Source of the DNA: SKLM01 sp041687115 | GTDB lineage: Bacteria > Chloroflexota > Anaerolineae > B4-G1 | Length of the DNA: 46,163 bases | Direction of reading: 5' to 3' | Assembly: GCA_041687115.1 (NCBI GenBank) | Contig: JAWLCP010000011.1 | Coordinates: forward strand, 1-46,163 | Part shown: positions 16,882 to 25,277 of the stretch, one piece after another | Layout: every line of letters starts with the position of its first letter | How positions within the stretch are numbered: position 1 is the stretch's first letter | Notes under the pieces: model-generated | Database searches by the model: none | Seen by the model: only the letters and a program-made list of their open reading frames with translations | What the model was told of the DNA's origin: nothing | Position numbers and translations under genes: made by a program

Positions 16882-18444
16882 CTATTCGTGCCATTGGACG
16901 GCGCTCACGCCACCGTCTTCGGTGAGTTGGTAGACATTGCCCTCTGGGATTTCGATGAGGGTGAGGTTCTCCCGGTAGACGGTCAGGAGCCGACCGCCAT
17001 CTGCCCCCCAGGCTATCTCGGGATAGGCCAGACCTATCTCCTCACCGGGAGGAAAGATGAGTTGTCGGTCCGATCCGTCACGGTCCATCGTGTACAGATC
17101 GTAGTTGCTGGTCTGGCTGGCGTAGGGACTGCGCGCGCGACCAAACGCGATCAGCTCTCCCTTCGGTGCGAACACCGGCGCGGACCACATCCCGACCTCA
17201 CTGGCAAGCTCCGCGGTGATGGTCCCATCGGCGGCCAGCGCCCAGACGTCGAACACCGGGCTCTCCTCTGGCGTCTCCCCTGTCGGGGCGGGACCGTGCA
17301 GCGTGGTGATGATGAATTCTCCCTCAGAGGACCAGTCGACGGTGGGCACCCAGGCCCAGGGGGCGTAGGTGCGGTATGGCGGGAACTCGACCAGGCACGT
17401 AAGTTCTCCGTCATCGGCGCGGACGACGCCGACTTGGTCGGCCCTTGCGTAGGCCAGATGCTGCCCGTCGGGCCCCCATGCGTAGGTGGTACCCCACCAG
17501 CCATACGAGCCTCCACCTGAAGGGTCCAAGACCTGTCGCTCGGCGTACATCTCGCCCGTGCTGGGGCGGGGGCGAGCAACCCACAGATCGTTGTTCGCTT
17601 GCCAACCCGGATTGCCCTCGGCGGTCACCCCGGTGGCAAAGGCGATTCGGCAGCCCGTGCCTGTGAGTGTGACATCGCAGTTGGGCTCCCATCCTGCCCA
17701 AAGCACGTTGTCCACTTCGAGCCGAACCGGCTCAGCATCAACTGCGGCAGTATCGAAGATCCACAGCGTGTTCACCAGAGGGCTTGCCTCCGTACCCGTA
17801 GGTGCCCGGGTGTACAGCAGGTGGGACCCATCTGCAGAAAGGGCAAAGACCCGGCCATCCAGGTCGCCCTCATGGGTGAGCCGCCGTTGGTTAGCACTTG
17901 ACCTACGCATAATCCAGGCATTTCGATTGGCGATGTAGGCTACAGTGCCGCTGATGGGGATTGGCTTCTGTTCCGCCCGGGTCCCGAGCAGGATGACCTC
18001 AGTGCGAGGCTCGCGGACCGTGGCCCGTCGTACCAGGCGCCGATCGGCCTCGACTCCGTCCTCAAGGGTGATCCGATAGGTGAGTTCCTCACTGCCGGTG
18101 ACGCCCGGCTCTAGAAGCTGGGTCTCGCCCTCCGGGATTGACGTGTCGTGGACCGTGCGACGGTCGAACGGTATCTCGCGCTCCTCTTTCTCGGTGCGTG
18201 TCTCGACGCGAATAACGCGGACCGTCATACCATCCCTGATGAGGGTCGGCTCTGACGGCGTGACGCGGTCTTCGGCACCCAGCGTGACTCGTCCCTCGGT
18301 GAGCAGATCGCGAACGGTGAGTGCTTCAGTTGTGATGACGCGTCTCGCTCCATCGACGACTAAGGTAACGGTGCAAGTGTCCGTGGAGGGAGCACATGCC
18401 ACCAAGCCGAGGAGCAATAGGAGGGCAGGCCAGCGGTTCCTCAT
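16882..18444 (-). CDS. DUF348-G5 lipoprotein with TolB-like beta propeller
   Basis: A lipoprotein of about 520 residues. The signal LLLLLGLVAC ends in a lipobox, giving Cys at about position 17. Residues about 22-80 resemble DUF348 (TVTLVVDGARRVITTEALTVRDLL), the ubiquitin-like domain of YabE/Rpf proteins. Residues about 80-155 resemble a G5 domain (EREIPFDRRTVHDTSIPEGETQLLEPG...). The remainder is a WD40/TolB-like propeller, with blades such as FALSADGSHLLYTRAP, YAWGPDGQHLAYARAD and FAPKGELIAFGRA. DUF348-G5 normally accompanies cell-wall hydrolases; here it is fused to a propeller. The open frame extends upstream to 18513, but the lipoprotein signal and the adjacent promoter fix the start at 18444. 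It heads the polysaccharide gene run. Confidence 0.88.
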   Translation of the reverse strand: MRNRWPALLLLLGLVACAPSTDTCTVTLVVDGARRVITTEALTVRDLLTEGRVTLGAEDRVTPSEPTLIRDGMTVRVIRVETRTEKEEREIPFDRRTVHDTSIPEGETQLLEPGVTGSEELTYRITLEDGVEADRRLVRRATVREPRTEVILLGTRAEQKPIPISGTVAYIANRNAWIMRRSSANQRRLTHEGDLDGRVFALSADGSHLLYTRAPTGTEASPLVNTLWIFDTAAVDAEPVRLEVDNVLWAGWEPNCDVTLTGTGCRIAFATGVTAEGNPGWQANNDLWVARPRPSTGEMYAERQVLDPSGGGSYGWWGTTYAWGPDGQHLAYARADQVGVVRADDGELTCLVEFPPYRTYAPWAWVPTVDWSSEGEFIITTLHGPAPTGETPEESPVFDVWALAADGTITAELASEVGMWSAPVFAPKGELIAFGRARSPYASQTSNYDLYTMDRDGSDRQLIFPPGEEIGLAYPEIAWGADGGRLLTVYRENLTLIEIPEGNVYQLTEDGGVSAVQWHE

Positions 18445-18451
18445 ATCGTGG

Positions 18452-18480
18452 ATTATACCATCGGGAAAGCGCTGCGGCAA
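18452..18480 (-). promoter_or_regulatory. Promoter placing the lipoprotein start close to +1
   Basis: On the minus strand, TTGCCG (18480-18475) and TATAAT (18457-18452) are 17 bp apart. Only 7 bp separate the -10 from the ATG at 18444, so the mRNA would be leaderless or nearly so. No ribosome binding site precedes the ATG. Confidence 0.6.
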
Positions 18481-18626
18481 TGGTGCAGGACGGGGGCCGC
18501 CTCCCTGAGGCACTTGCCCACGCTCAGAGTAGGACTACAATAGCCCCTCGAGACACCCCCTTCGGTCGGGTCCGGCGCGCTGGAGATGGCGGAGAGGCTC
18601 AGCTCCACATTGATGCAGGGGGGATC

Positions 18627-19727
18627 ATGCATCCTGGACGGTACGAGCGGCTGGTCGAGAGCATCTGTGCCCGCGGTCTTGATGCGCTGGCGCTGGTGCC
18701 AGGTCCCAACTTGTTCTACCTCACGGGCTTGTCTTTCCATCTCAGCGAGCGTCCTGTCGTTGCACTGCTCCCTCGTGTGGGCGAGCCTGCAGTCATTCTG
18801 CCCCGGCTGGAGGCGACCAAGCTCGAGGGGCACGACGGACTGGTGCCTTTTTCCTACACCGATGAAGAAGGTCACGAAGAGGCTTTTCGGCGTGCCTGCG
18901 ATGCGCTGGATCTTCAAGACTCCGTCATTGGCGCCGAGGGCCTCCGCATGCGCCTGATGGAGGGTCAGCTCTTGCAGGCATACGCGTCCGGTTGTCGACT
19001 GGTGATCGCTGACGACGTTCTGATGGATCTGCGCATGGAGAAGGATGCGCGCGAGCTAGATCAGATGCGCTCTGCTATCACCATCACGGAGCGAGCACTG
19101 GGAGCGACGATGGACCAGGTTGAGGCCCGCATGTCCGAGCGCGAGGTGGCTTCCATGCTGCGGATCGAGCTGCTGCGCGCCGGGGGCGATGAGATGGCCT
19201 TCTCTCCAATCGTCGTGGCTGGTCCCAATGCTGCTCTGCCCCACGCGGCGCCGGGCGATCGTCCTATCCAGGCTGGCGAGACCCTCATCGTCGACTGTGG
19301 AGCCAGCCACGGAAGCTATGCGGCGGACATCACCCGCACGTTTGTCATCGGGGGGCTGGATGGTGAAATGTCTCACGTCTACGATGTGGTGCGCGCCGCC
19401 AACCGCGCCGGTCGGGGAGCGGTCCATCCCGGGGTGCCAGCTGAGGAGGTCGACCGAGCCGCGCGCAGCGTCATCGAGGAGGCCGGCTACCGCGAATACT
19501 TCATCCATCGTACCGGCCACGGCCTGGGACTGGAGACTCACGAGCCACCGTACATCGTCGCAGGCAACGGCAGGCGCCTTGATCCAGGGATGGTCTTCAC
19601 TGTCGAGCCGGGCATCTACCTGCCTGGGCGGGGTGGTGTGCGTATCGAGGATGACGTCCTTGTGACCGAGGACGGGGTCGAGACTTTGACCACGTTCAGG
19701 CGGGAGTTGGTGGTGCTTCCGCTTTGA
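18627..19727 (+). CDS. M24 family Xaa-Pro peptidase
   Basis: A 366-aa aminopeptidase P/prolidase-type enzyme of family M24, cleaving Xaa-Pro peptide bonds in the cytoplasm. The N-terminal creatinase-like domain spans residues 1-135 and the pita-bread catalytic domain about 140-366. All five metal ligands are present: Asp223, Asp234, His298 (HRTGHGLG), Glu327 (TVEPGIYLPG) and Glu341 (VRIEDDVLV). The open frame runs upstream to 18396 inside the divergent lipoprotein gene, but Met at 18627 follows AGGGGG and gives a normal family length. It is transcribed away from the lipoprotein gene. No function can be derived from context. Confidence 0.9.
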   Translation: MHPGRYERLVESICARGLDALALVPGPNLFYLTGLSFHLSERPVVALLPRVGEPAVILPRLEATKLEGHDGLVPFSYTDEEGHEEAFRRACDALDLQDSVIGAEGLRMRLMEGQLLQAYASGCRLVIADDVLMDLRMEKDARELDQMRSAITITERALGATMDQVEARMSEREVASMLRIELLRAGGDEMAFSPIVVAGPNAALPHAAPGDRPIQAGETLIVDCGASHGSYAADITRTFVIGGLDGEMSHVYDVVRAANRAGRGAVHPGVPAEEVDRAARSVIEEAGYREYFIHRTGHGLGLETHEPPYIVAGNGRRLDPGMVFTVEPGIYLPGRGGVRIEDDVLVTEDGVETLTTFRRELVVLPL

Positions 19728-19864
19728 ACGTGCCTTTCCTTCAGGCGGCTCGCGGCCCCTTGCGCTCTGAGATGGGCGCGGAGGAGCGTTTGTCGGGGCT
19801 CGAGGCATGTCTCCCCGATGCTGCTGAACGGCTTCTTCCGATTGGGTCTCGGTGAGCCCAGGGA

Positions 19865-19892
19865 TTGCCAGGGGTGGGGGATGTGCTAGAAT
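19865..19892 (+). promoter_or_regulatory. Promoter for the SHOCT-like gene
   Basis: TTGCCA (19865-19870) and TAGAAT (19887-19892) are spaced 16 bp. They sit 18 bp ahead of an AAGGAGG ribosome binding site and ATG at 19911, giving a very short leader. Confidence 0.55.
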
Positions 19893-19910
19893 AAAGTAAG
19901 GAGGTATTTG

Positions 19911-20288
19911 ATGGCGACAGCGGAAGAGAGAATGGAAATCCTGAAGATGGTTCAGAGCGGCCAGATAAGCGCCGAGGAGGGTGCGACGCTCTTGCACGCT
20001 CTCAAGGAGGAGGGCGAGCCTCGTCTTGGGCCGGATCCCGTGACCAGGACGCAGCAACCGCGGCGACTTCGCATTCGTATCTCCGACCTGGAGACGGGCC
20101 GGCGCAAAGTGAACATCGATTTGCCCTGGAACTTAATCAACGTTGGCATGCATATGGGCGCCCGCTTCGCTCCTGAGGGGATCGATCTGGAAGAGGTGAT
20201 GCAGGCTATCCAGGCTGGTACCGAGGGTAAGATTGTCGACGTGGAGGATGCGGACGACAACGAGAGGGTGGAGATATTCGTCGAGTAG
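19911..20288 (+). CDS. Small SHOCT-like domain protein
   Basis: A 125-aa protein. The N-terminal segment ERMEILKMVQSGQISAEEGATLLHAL matches the SHOCT-like helical hairpin found in YvlB-type proteins. A middle beta-rich part (RLRIRISDLETGRRKVNIDLPW) and the acidic C-terminal segment (GIDLEEVMQAIQAGTEGKIVDVEDADDNERVEIFVE) complete the domain. Proteins of this type occur in Gram-positives and Chloroflexota; their role is unclear, with proposed links to membrane stress regulation. The ATG at 19911 has a strong AAGGAGG. It converges with the phosphatase gene ending at 20406. The 117-bp gap between them shows no clear terminator. Confidence 0.8.
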   Translation: MATAEERMEILKMVQSGQISAEEGATLLHALKEEGEPRLGPDPVTRTQQPRRLRIRISDLETGRRKVNIDLPWNLINVGMHMGARFAPEGIDLEEVMQAIQAGTEGKIVDVEDADDNERVEIFVE

Positions 20289-20405
20289 AGCGACAGCTTT
20301 AGCTCAGCAAGCGTGCTGGCTTGGCGCCGTTCTTACGGTCGTGGGTCTCTGTGAAGGCCGAGAAGCGGACCCAGGCTCGATTCGCACTGGTGGTGTTGGG
20401 AATCT

Positions 20406-23400
20406 TCAGGCTTCCTGTCGGCCGACGACCATCAGCGTGAGGTCGTCGGAAGGAGGATTGTCGCCGACAAGAGCCGCAACACTGTCAAGGACGGCGTTCA
20501 GGATCTTCTCGGCCGAGTCCTCACCATGGGGAGCCTGAATGACGTTCCGAAGGCGCTCCTCGCCGTAGAACACTCCCTCAGGGGAGAGAGCTTCTGTGAT
20601 GCCGTCGGTATAGAGAATCATGTAATCCCCAGGCTCCAGCTCGTTCACGTGTTCCTGGAACTGGATGCCCTTCAATACCCCCAACGCGGTTCCCCCCCGG
20701 TCTAGTTGCTGCAATCTCCTTGCCGGTGAGCGCAGGATCAGTGGCGGATGATGGCCCGCGCTGGCGTAAACTAGCTTGCCTGTCTCCAGCGATAGGATCG
20801 CATAGACCGCGGTGACGAACATGCCGTGTCGCGCATCGGGTACCAGCAGGTCGTTGACGCGCCTCAGCGCGTCGGCCGGGGACCACTCGTCAGCGGCTGC
20901 CGCGCGCATCAGGGTTCGAGTCAGCGCCATGAACAATGCGGCAGGCATACCCTTGTCAGCTACGTCCGCGGTGACCAGACCGAGCCTCCTCTCGGGCAGC
21001 TCGAAAACGTCGTAGAAGTCACCGGCCACCTGTCGGGCTGCACGCCAGGCGACAGCCAGCTCCCAGCCGGGGATATCCGGCAGACGTTCTGGCAGGAAGT
21101 TCTCTTGAATCTCGTGAGCCAGCTGGAGCTCACGTTCTAACCGTTCTCGCTCGGCCATTTCTTGCTGGAGGAGGTCGTTCTGCACAGCCATGGCCGCCTG
21201 CTGGGCGATGCCCATGATAATCTCGAGCTTTCGCTCGCCAAAGCCACGGGGTCGATTGCTCTCGCCGACCAGCATCACTCCAAGGACACTGCCTTTCACC
21301 GACAGCGGTGCCGCCAGAAGGGCACTTGTCTTCGCGGGCGCGTCGGGCACCAGTTCTCCGATCAAGTCCAGTGGAACGAGGTCCCCGATCTCATCGCGAC
21401 TACCCAGGGCGATCAGCTCGTTCTGGAGGCGGACCGCATCGAGGAGCGGGAACTCGCCCGGTGCAAATGGATGGTCTGGCAGTGAACCGCCGTACACCTG
21501 TGCCGCTCGGAAGACCTCCTCCTCATCGCTCCACAGGAACACGGCGCACCGCTCGACGCCGACGAGCATAGGCGTGATGCGAACAATGGCCTCCAGAATC
21601 TCGTCCAGGTCGTTCAGGCTGACCACGGCCTGCGCGACTTGGAGTAGTGCGGCCGACACGTACGCCTCTTCCTGGCGTTCCTCCAGCAGGCGGGCGTTCT
21701 CGGCAGCGGCCGCTGCTTGATAGGCGATGCCGCGCATGATGGCCATGCGCTCCTCGGGCGGCTCTGTCGGCCCCGGACCCTCGTCCCCATTCTGGTAGTC
21801 GATGAGCATGGCTCCCAACACCTCACCATGGGCAAGGAGCGGGAGCAGCAGCGGGGATTCAAACCCCTCCAGACACGAGGAGAGCGTGCTCGACATCTCC
21901 TGTGATGGACTCTCAACAAACACCGGCTCCTTCACGATGCGCAGTCGATCGAACACGGGCACGTCATTCGGTGCGATTCGCACGCGATCGAAGGCGCGCT
22001 GCTGCTCCTCGCTGAGGCCGCAGGCTCCGGCCGGCAGGAACAAGTTGCCCGACTCGTCCCAAAGGAATAGGGCGCAGCGTCCTACCCCCACGAGCATCGG
22101 CATCAGACGGACCACCGTGTCAAGTACCTCATCCAGCGTGACCAACGACTGGGTCGCCTCCGCGACCTGGAGCAGCACCGTCGAGATATAGGCTTGCTCT
22201 TCGGCTGTCTGGTAGAGCCGCGCGTTCTGGATCGCGACGGCGGCGTAGCTGGCGAAAGCGGCGGTCATCAGGCGCGATTCAGAGCCGTAGCGTCCCGGCG
22301 ATCGGTGAACCAGTGTCAGTAGACCGAGCCGTTCATCGCCTGCACGAAGCGGAGCGGCGATGGCGGAGTAGTCCGGCGGGAACTCGAGGCTCACTCCCAG
22401 CGGCTCAGGCGGCGCTCCTGCTGAGCGGATGAGAGGTCGCTCGGCGATGAGAGCTTGCCGCAGCCAGGAATCGGGGTCGAGCAGCGGGTCAATGAAGCAC
22501 GCACGCTCCGTGGTGCCGTGAACCGCCGAAAGACAGAGGGTCTCATCCTCTACCAGCCATATTGCCGACGCGTCGCACGGCAGGAGCTCTTCCAGCTTGG
22601 TCAAGATCGCGTCCAGCACCTTGTCGAGTTCAATGCCCGACGGCAGAAGCCCAGCCACGTCTCGCATACTGTCGGCAACTTGGCGCCGCCATCGCTCCGA
22701 CTGATACAGGTTCGCGTTACGAATGGCGATAGCCACGCTGTCTGCCAGGGCCTCGAATACGAAACGATCGTCCTCGCCAAAGGCGCCCTGCCGGTCGCTT
22801 TGCACATCGAGGATCCCCAGAACCTCCCCCCCAAAGACGAGGGGCACTGCCAGCTGGGCTCGCGTGTCGACGATGGGCTCCGGGAGAGGCTGATAGCGGG
22901 GATCGCTGCGCACATCGTTGGAGAGCACGGTCTCACCGTGGCAGGCGACCCACGCCACGATTCCTTCCGTGTCGACCAAGCTGCAGACTGGCCTGTCTTC
23001 ATCGAGCGCCTCGGGGTCACCAGGTGGCCATCCTGCGCGGTGGACGATCTTCTGCTGGGCCAGGTCCACTGTGAACAGGTGTACGAAAGGATAGCCGAAT
23101 TGCTCGTGAATGAGAGTGACCACCCTGTTGAGCAGTTCGTCGAGATCCAGGATGGAGGCAACTGCCCGACTGACCTCGGTCACAGCCGAGAGCTGATCGG
23201 CGCGGCGGCGTAAGGCGCTGTAGAGACTTGCGTCCTCGACGGCGATAGCGATCTGGTCCGCCAAAGCCCGCAGTACGAGCACGTCGGTCTCGTCAAAACG
23301 GTCCGGCCGGTCGCTCTGAACGTCCAGCACCCCCAGCACACGATCCTTGATCTTCAGCGGTAGTGCTGCTTCCGACTTGGTCTCTGGGAGAGCGTCCACG

Positions 23401-24155
23401 TGACGATAGTGGGGTTCGCGACTTACGTCTCCCGCGAGAATCTCCTTGCCTGTCTGTGCTACGTGCCCCACGATTCCCTGGCCGACGCGCACGGACAGCG
23501 CGGGCGAATCGCTATCTCTCTCGTGACCTCCCACTCGCGAGGATCCGGCACTCCCGCGGCAGAGCAGGGTCTGCTGGTCCGGCTCCAGTGTGAAGAGCGC
23601 CACGTAATAGTAACCGAATGCGCGAAGCACGGCCGTTGCGACGCGATGAGCCAGTTCGTCCAGGTCGAGAACACTTGCGATCTCGGCGCTGACCGTGCGC
23701 ACTAGGGATAGCTGATCCAGCCGCCAGCGCTCAAGGGCAACTTGGCGCCCAACCTTCAGCGCAGCGGCGGCCTGGGTCGCCAGGCCCTGCAGCAGTGCCA
23801 GTTCTTCCTCACTGAAAGGGGGGCCTTCCGCGCGCTTGACCTCAAGGATGCCCAGGGTGCTACCGGAGACGCGGAGAGGTACTGCCATGGTCATGTCGTC
23901 GACGACCAGGCTCGTGCTCTTCAGAGCCTGATCCATTGTCGGAGAAAGGGGCTCAGAGGTCGACGCACGAGCTTCTGCTTCCGGCAAGTCGCGTAATTCC
24001 TGGCTGAGCCAGAGTGTGGCTTCTCCTCCTGCGAGGTCTGTTGCGGCTTGCAGGATCAGCTCTTGCTGAACGGCGATCTTCGGCTGGGTCATCAACTCCT
24101 TGCCCAGCTCGAGAAGACGGTGCCACTCAGGAGGTCTGGAGGAGTTGTTAGTCAT
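20406..24155 (-). CDS. Multi-GAF SpoIIE/RsbU-type serine phosphatase
   Basis: A 1249-aa cytoplasmic sensor phosphatase. Six GAF domains of about 160 residues each can be counted from repeated signatures: WLSQEL, FGYYYVALFTLEP, FGYPFVHLFTVD, CDASAIWLVED, VGRCALFLWDES and VERCAVFLWSDEE. A linker coiled coil (LERELQLAHEIQENFLPERLPDIPGW) leads into a PP2C-like SpoIIE domain over roughly the last 235 residues. Its metal ligands are Asp in AGDFYDV, ADVADKG and PSDDLTLMVV. It would dephosphorylate the STAS protein encoded at the head of the operon. No membrane segment or receiver is seen, so the signal is presumably a small ligand bound by GAF domains. It lacks a ribosome binding site; see the small ORF at 24148-24234. 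Confidence 0.9.
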   Translation of the reverse strand: MTNNSSRPPEWHRLLELGKELMTQPKIAVQQELILQAATDLAGGEATLWLSQELRDLPEAEARASTSEPLSPTMDQALKSTSLVVDDMTMAVPLRVSGSTLGILEVKRAEGPPFSEEELALLQGLATQAAAALKVGRQVALERWRLDQLSLVRTVSAEIASVLDLDELAHRVATAVLRAFGYYYVALFTLEPDQQTLLCRGSAGSSRVGGHERDSDSPALSVRVGQGIVGHVAQTGKEILAGDVSREPHYRHVDALPETKSEAALPLKIKDRVLGVLDVQSDRPDRFDETDVLVLRALADQIAIAVEDASLYSALRRRADQLSAVTEVSRAVASILDLDELLNRVVTLIHEQFGYPFVHLFTVDLAQQKIVHRAGWPPGDPEALDEDRPVCSLVDTEGIVAWVACHGETVLSNDVRSDPRYQPLPEPIVDTRAQLAVPLVFGGEVLGILDVQSDRQGAFGEDDRFVFEALADSVAIAIRNANLYQSERWRRQVADSMRDVAGLLPSGIELDKVLDAILTKLEELLPCDASAIWLVEDETLCLSAVHGTTERACFIDPLLDPDSWLRQALIAERPLIRSAGAPPEPLGVSLEFPPDYSAIAAPLRAGDERLGLLTLVHRSPGRYGSESRLMTAAFASYAAVAIQNARLYQTAEEQAYISTVLLQVAEATQSLVTLDEVLDTVVRLMPMLVGVGRCALFLWDESGNLFLPAGACGLSEEQQRAFDRVRIAPNDVPVFDRLRIVKEPVFVESPSQEMSSTLSSCLEGFESPLLLPLLAHGEVLGAMLIDYQNGDEGPGPTEPPEERMAIMRGIAYQAAAAAENARLLEERQEEAYVSAALLQVAQAVVSLNDLDEILEAIVRITPMLVGVERCAVFLWSDEEEVFRAAQVYGGSLPDHPFAPGEFPLLDAVRLQNELIALGSRDEIGDLVPLDLIGELVPDAPAKTSALLAAPLSVKGSVLGVMLVGESNRPRGFGERKLEIIMGIAQQAAMAVQNDLLQQEMAERERLERELQLAHEIQENFLPERLPDIPGWELAVAWRAARQVAGDFYDVFELPERRLGLVTADVADKGMPAALFMALTRTLMRAAAADEWSPADALRRVNDLLVPDARHGMFVTAVYAILSLETGKLVYASAGHHPPLILRSPARRLQQLDRGGTALGVLKGIQFQEHVNELEPGDYMILYTDGITEALSPEGVFYGEERLRNVIQAPHGEDSAEKILNAVLDSVAALVGDNPPSDDLTLMVVGRQEA

Positions 24156-24234
24156 CGTAATCGACTGATTCGAAGGGACGTCGTCTGCGACACGGGAGCC
24201 GCTCTCTGTTGCGGCCCTTCTTGCGACGGACCAT
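24148..24234 (-). CDS. Possible 28-residue basic leader ORF ahead of the phosphatase gene
   Basis: Between the kinase and phosphatase genes an ATG at 24234 opens a frame of 28 residues, MVRRKKGRNRERLPCRRRRP and then eight more, ending at TAA 24148-24150. The stop interleaves with the phosphatase start (ATGACTAA), the arrangement expected for translational coupling. The phosphatase ATG has no Shine-Dalgarno, which makes coupling attractive. The small ORF itself has no clear ribosome binding site but starts 14 nt after the kinase stop. Its first residues resemble the kinase C-terminus (MVKRKKHSMR). This is speculative: no homologue is known to me and the region could be untranslated. Confidence 0.3.
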   Translation of the reverse strand: MVRRKKGRNRERLPCRRRRPFESVDYDD

Positions 24235-24248
24235 CTTTGTCTGAGTGC

Positions 24249-24698
24249 TCAACGCATGCTGTGCTTCTTCCGTTTCACCATCGTCAGTACGTTGCCGGCC
24301 TCCGATTCGAAGTCGAAATTCACCTCATCCATGATCTGACGGATCATGTAGAGCCCTAGCCCGCCTCCTGTTCGCTCCTGTATGTTGGCACTTAGGTTCG
24401 GCTCGGGTACTGTCTCGGGGTCGAAGGGCTGGCCCTGATCCCGAAGGATTACGGTCAACTCCTCATCCTGGATGCGATAACTGCACTCGATTGTGCCAGA
24501 TCCTTCGCCGCCGTAGGCGTGTTCGATGATGTTGGAACACGCCTCGTCTACTGCCAGTTCGACCTGGTAGACTGTGCACTCGTCGAAACTAGCCTCCTCG
24601 GCGGCGGCAGCGACGAACCGATCGATGGCCGCCAGGCTCTCGTATCGAGCGGGGAAGGTCCGTGTCTGCGTCCTAGGCATGAGAACCACAAGAGACAT
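24249..24698 (-). CDS. RsbW-like anti-sigma factor serine kinase
   Basis: A 149-aa GHKL ATPase of the HATPase_c_2 class. The N box is VDEACSNIIEHAYGGEGSG. The G1 region is DQGQPFDPETVPEPNLSANI with ERTGGGLGLYMIRQIMDEV. In this family the kinase binds a sigma factor or other target and phosphorylates its STAS antagonist on serine. No sigma factor gene is in the window, so the target is unknown. It is the middle gene of the operon: STAS gene upstream (67-bp gap), phosphatase gene downstream (93-bp gap holding a possible small ORF). It probably shares the promoter at 25146-25174. Confidence 0.9.
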   Translation of the reverse strand: MSLVVLMPRTQTRTFPARYESLAAIDRFVAAAAEEASFDECTVYQVELAVDEACSNIIEHAYGGEGSGTIECSYRIQDEELTVILRDQGQPFDPETVPEPNLSANIQERTGGGLGLYMIRQIMDEVNFDFESEAGNVLTMVKRKKHSMR

Positions 24699-24765
24699 AA
24701 AGCGTCCAGGCCCTACGGAGCACGGGGCTCCTGTTTACGTTTTGCGGTGAGGGAGGGATTCACCC

Positions 24766-25101
24766 TTAGAAGGTGCCAACTGCCTCGACAACCTCGTCGT
24801 AGAAGTCGAACAGAGCCACGAAGCCGGCTAGATCGAAGGCCTCACAGATGGGCTCAGGCACATCAGCCAAGACCAGTCTTCCGCGGTTCAGCCGTTCGCA
24901 GGTCTTCTGTGTGTCGATGAGGACGCGCAGTCCCGCGCTTGAGATGAAGTCGACATCGCTCATATCAAGTACGAGGTTGTATTGCCCCTTGTCAGTGTAG
25001 TCGTGCAGAACTGCCGCAAGCTGTGGTGCCGTGGCGCTGTCGATGCGGCCCGATACCTCGATTACGGCACAGCGTTTGAACTCCCTCGTGGCGATTTCCA
25101 T
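24766..25101 (-). CDS. STAS-domain anti-sigma factor antagonist
   Basis: A 111-aa STAS protein of the RsbV/SpoIIAA type. The conserved loop NLVLDMSDVDFISSAGLRVL carries Ser55, the phosphorylation site expected for the partner kinase (canonical DSSGL motif, here ISSAGL). It would switch between binding the kinase when unphosphorylated and releasing it when phosphorylated; the large phosphatase resets it. The ATG at 25101 has AAAGGAGG upstream at good spacing. It is the first gene of the three-gene operon, with a leader of about 40 nt from a TATAAT promoter. Confidence 0.92.
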   Translation of the reverse strand: MEIATREFKRCAVIEVSGRIDSATAPQLAAVLHDYTDKGQYNLVLDMSDVDFISSAGLRVLIDTQKTCERLNRGRLVLADVPEPICEAFDLAGFVALFDFYDEVVEAVGTF

Positions 25102-25145
25102 ACTAGCCTCCTTTAGAATACGGTGATGATGTTGAGGAACAGGCG

Positions 25146-25174
25146 ATTATATCACGATGTCGGACGGCAAACAA
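25146..25174 (-). promoter_or_regulatory. Promoter of the partner-switching operon
   Basis: On the minus strand, TTGTTT (25174-25169) and a perfect TATAAT (25151-25146) are 17 bp apart, upstream of the STAS gene start at 25101. Confidence 0.6.
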
Positions 25175-25240
25175 GACGAGCCCGCTGAGGTGTGACTCGG
25201 TCGTCCCGCGTTGTTGTTATAGGTGCTCTGTATGACCTGC

Positions 25241-25268
25241 TTGACTTCTCAACGTGGCATCTTATAAT
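25241..25268 (+). promoter_or_regulatory. Strong promoter TTGACT-16-TATAAT
   Basis: TTGACT at 25241-25246 and TATAAT at 25263-25268 with a 16-bp spacer. An ATG follows only 9 bp after the -10 (25278). The promoter is divergent from that of the STAS operon, about 70 bp away. Confidence 0.7.
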
Positions 25269-25277
25269 CCTCCTACG

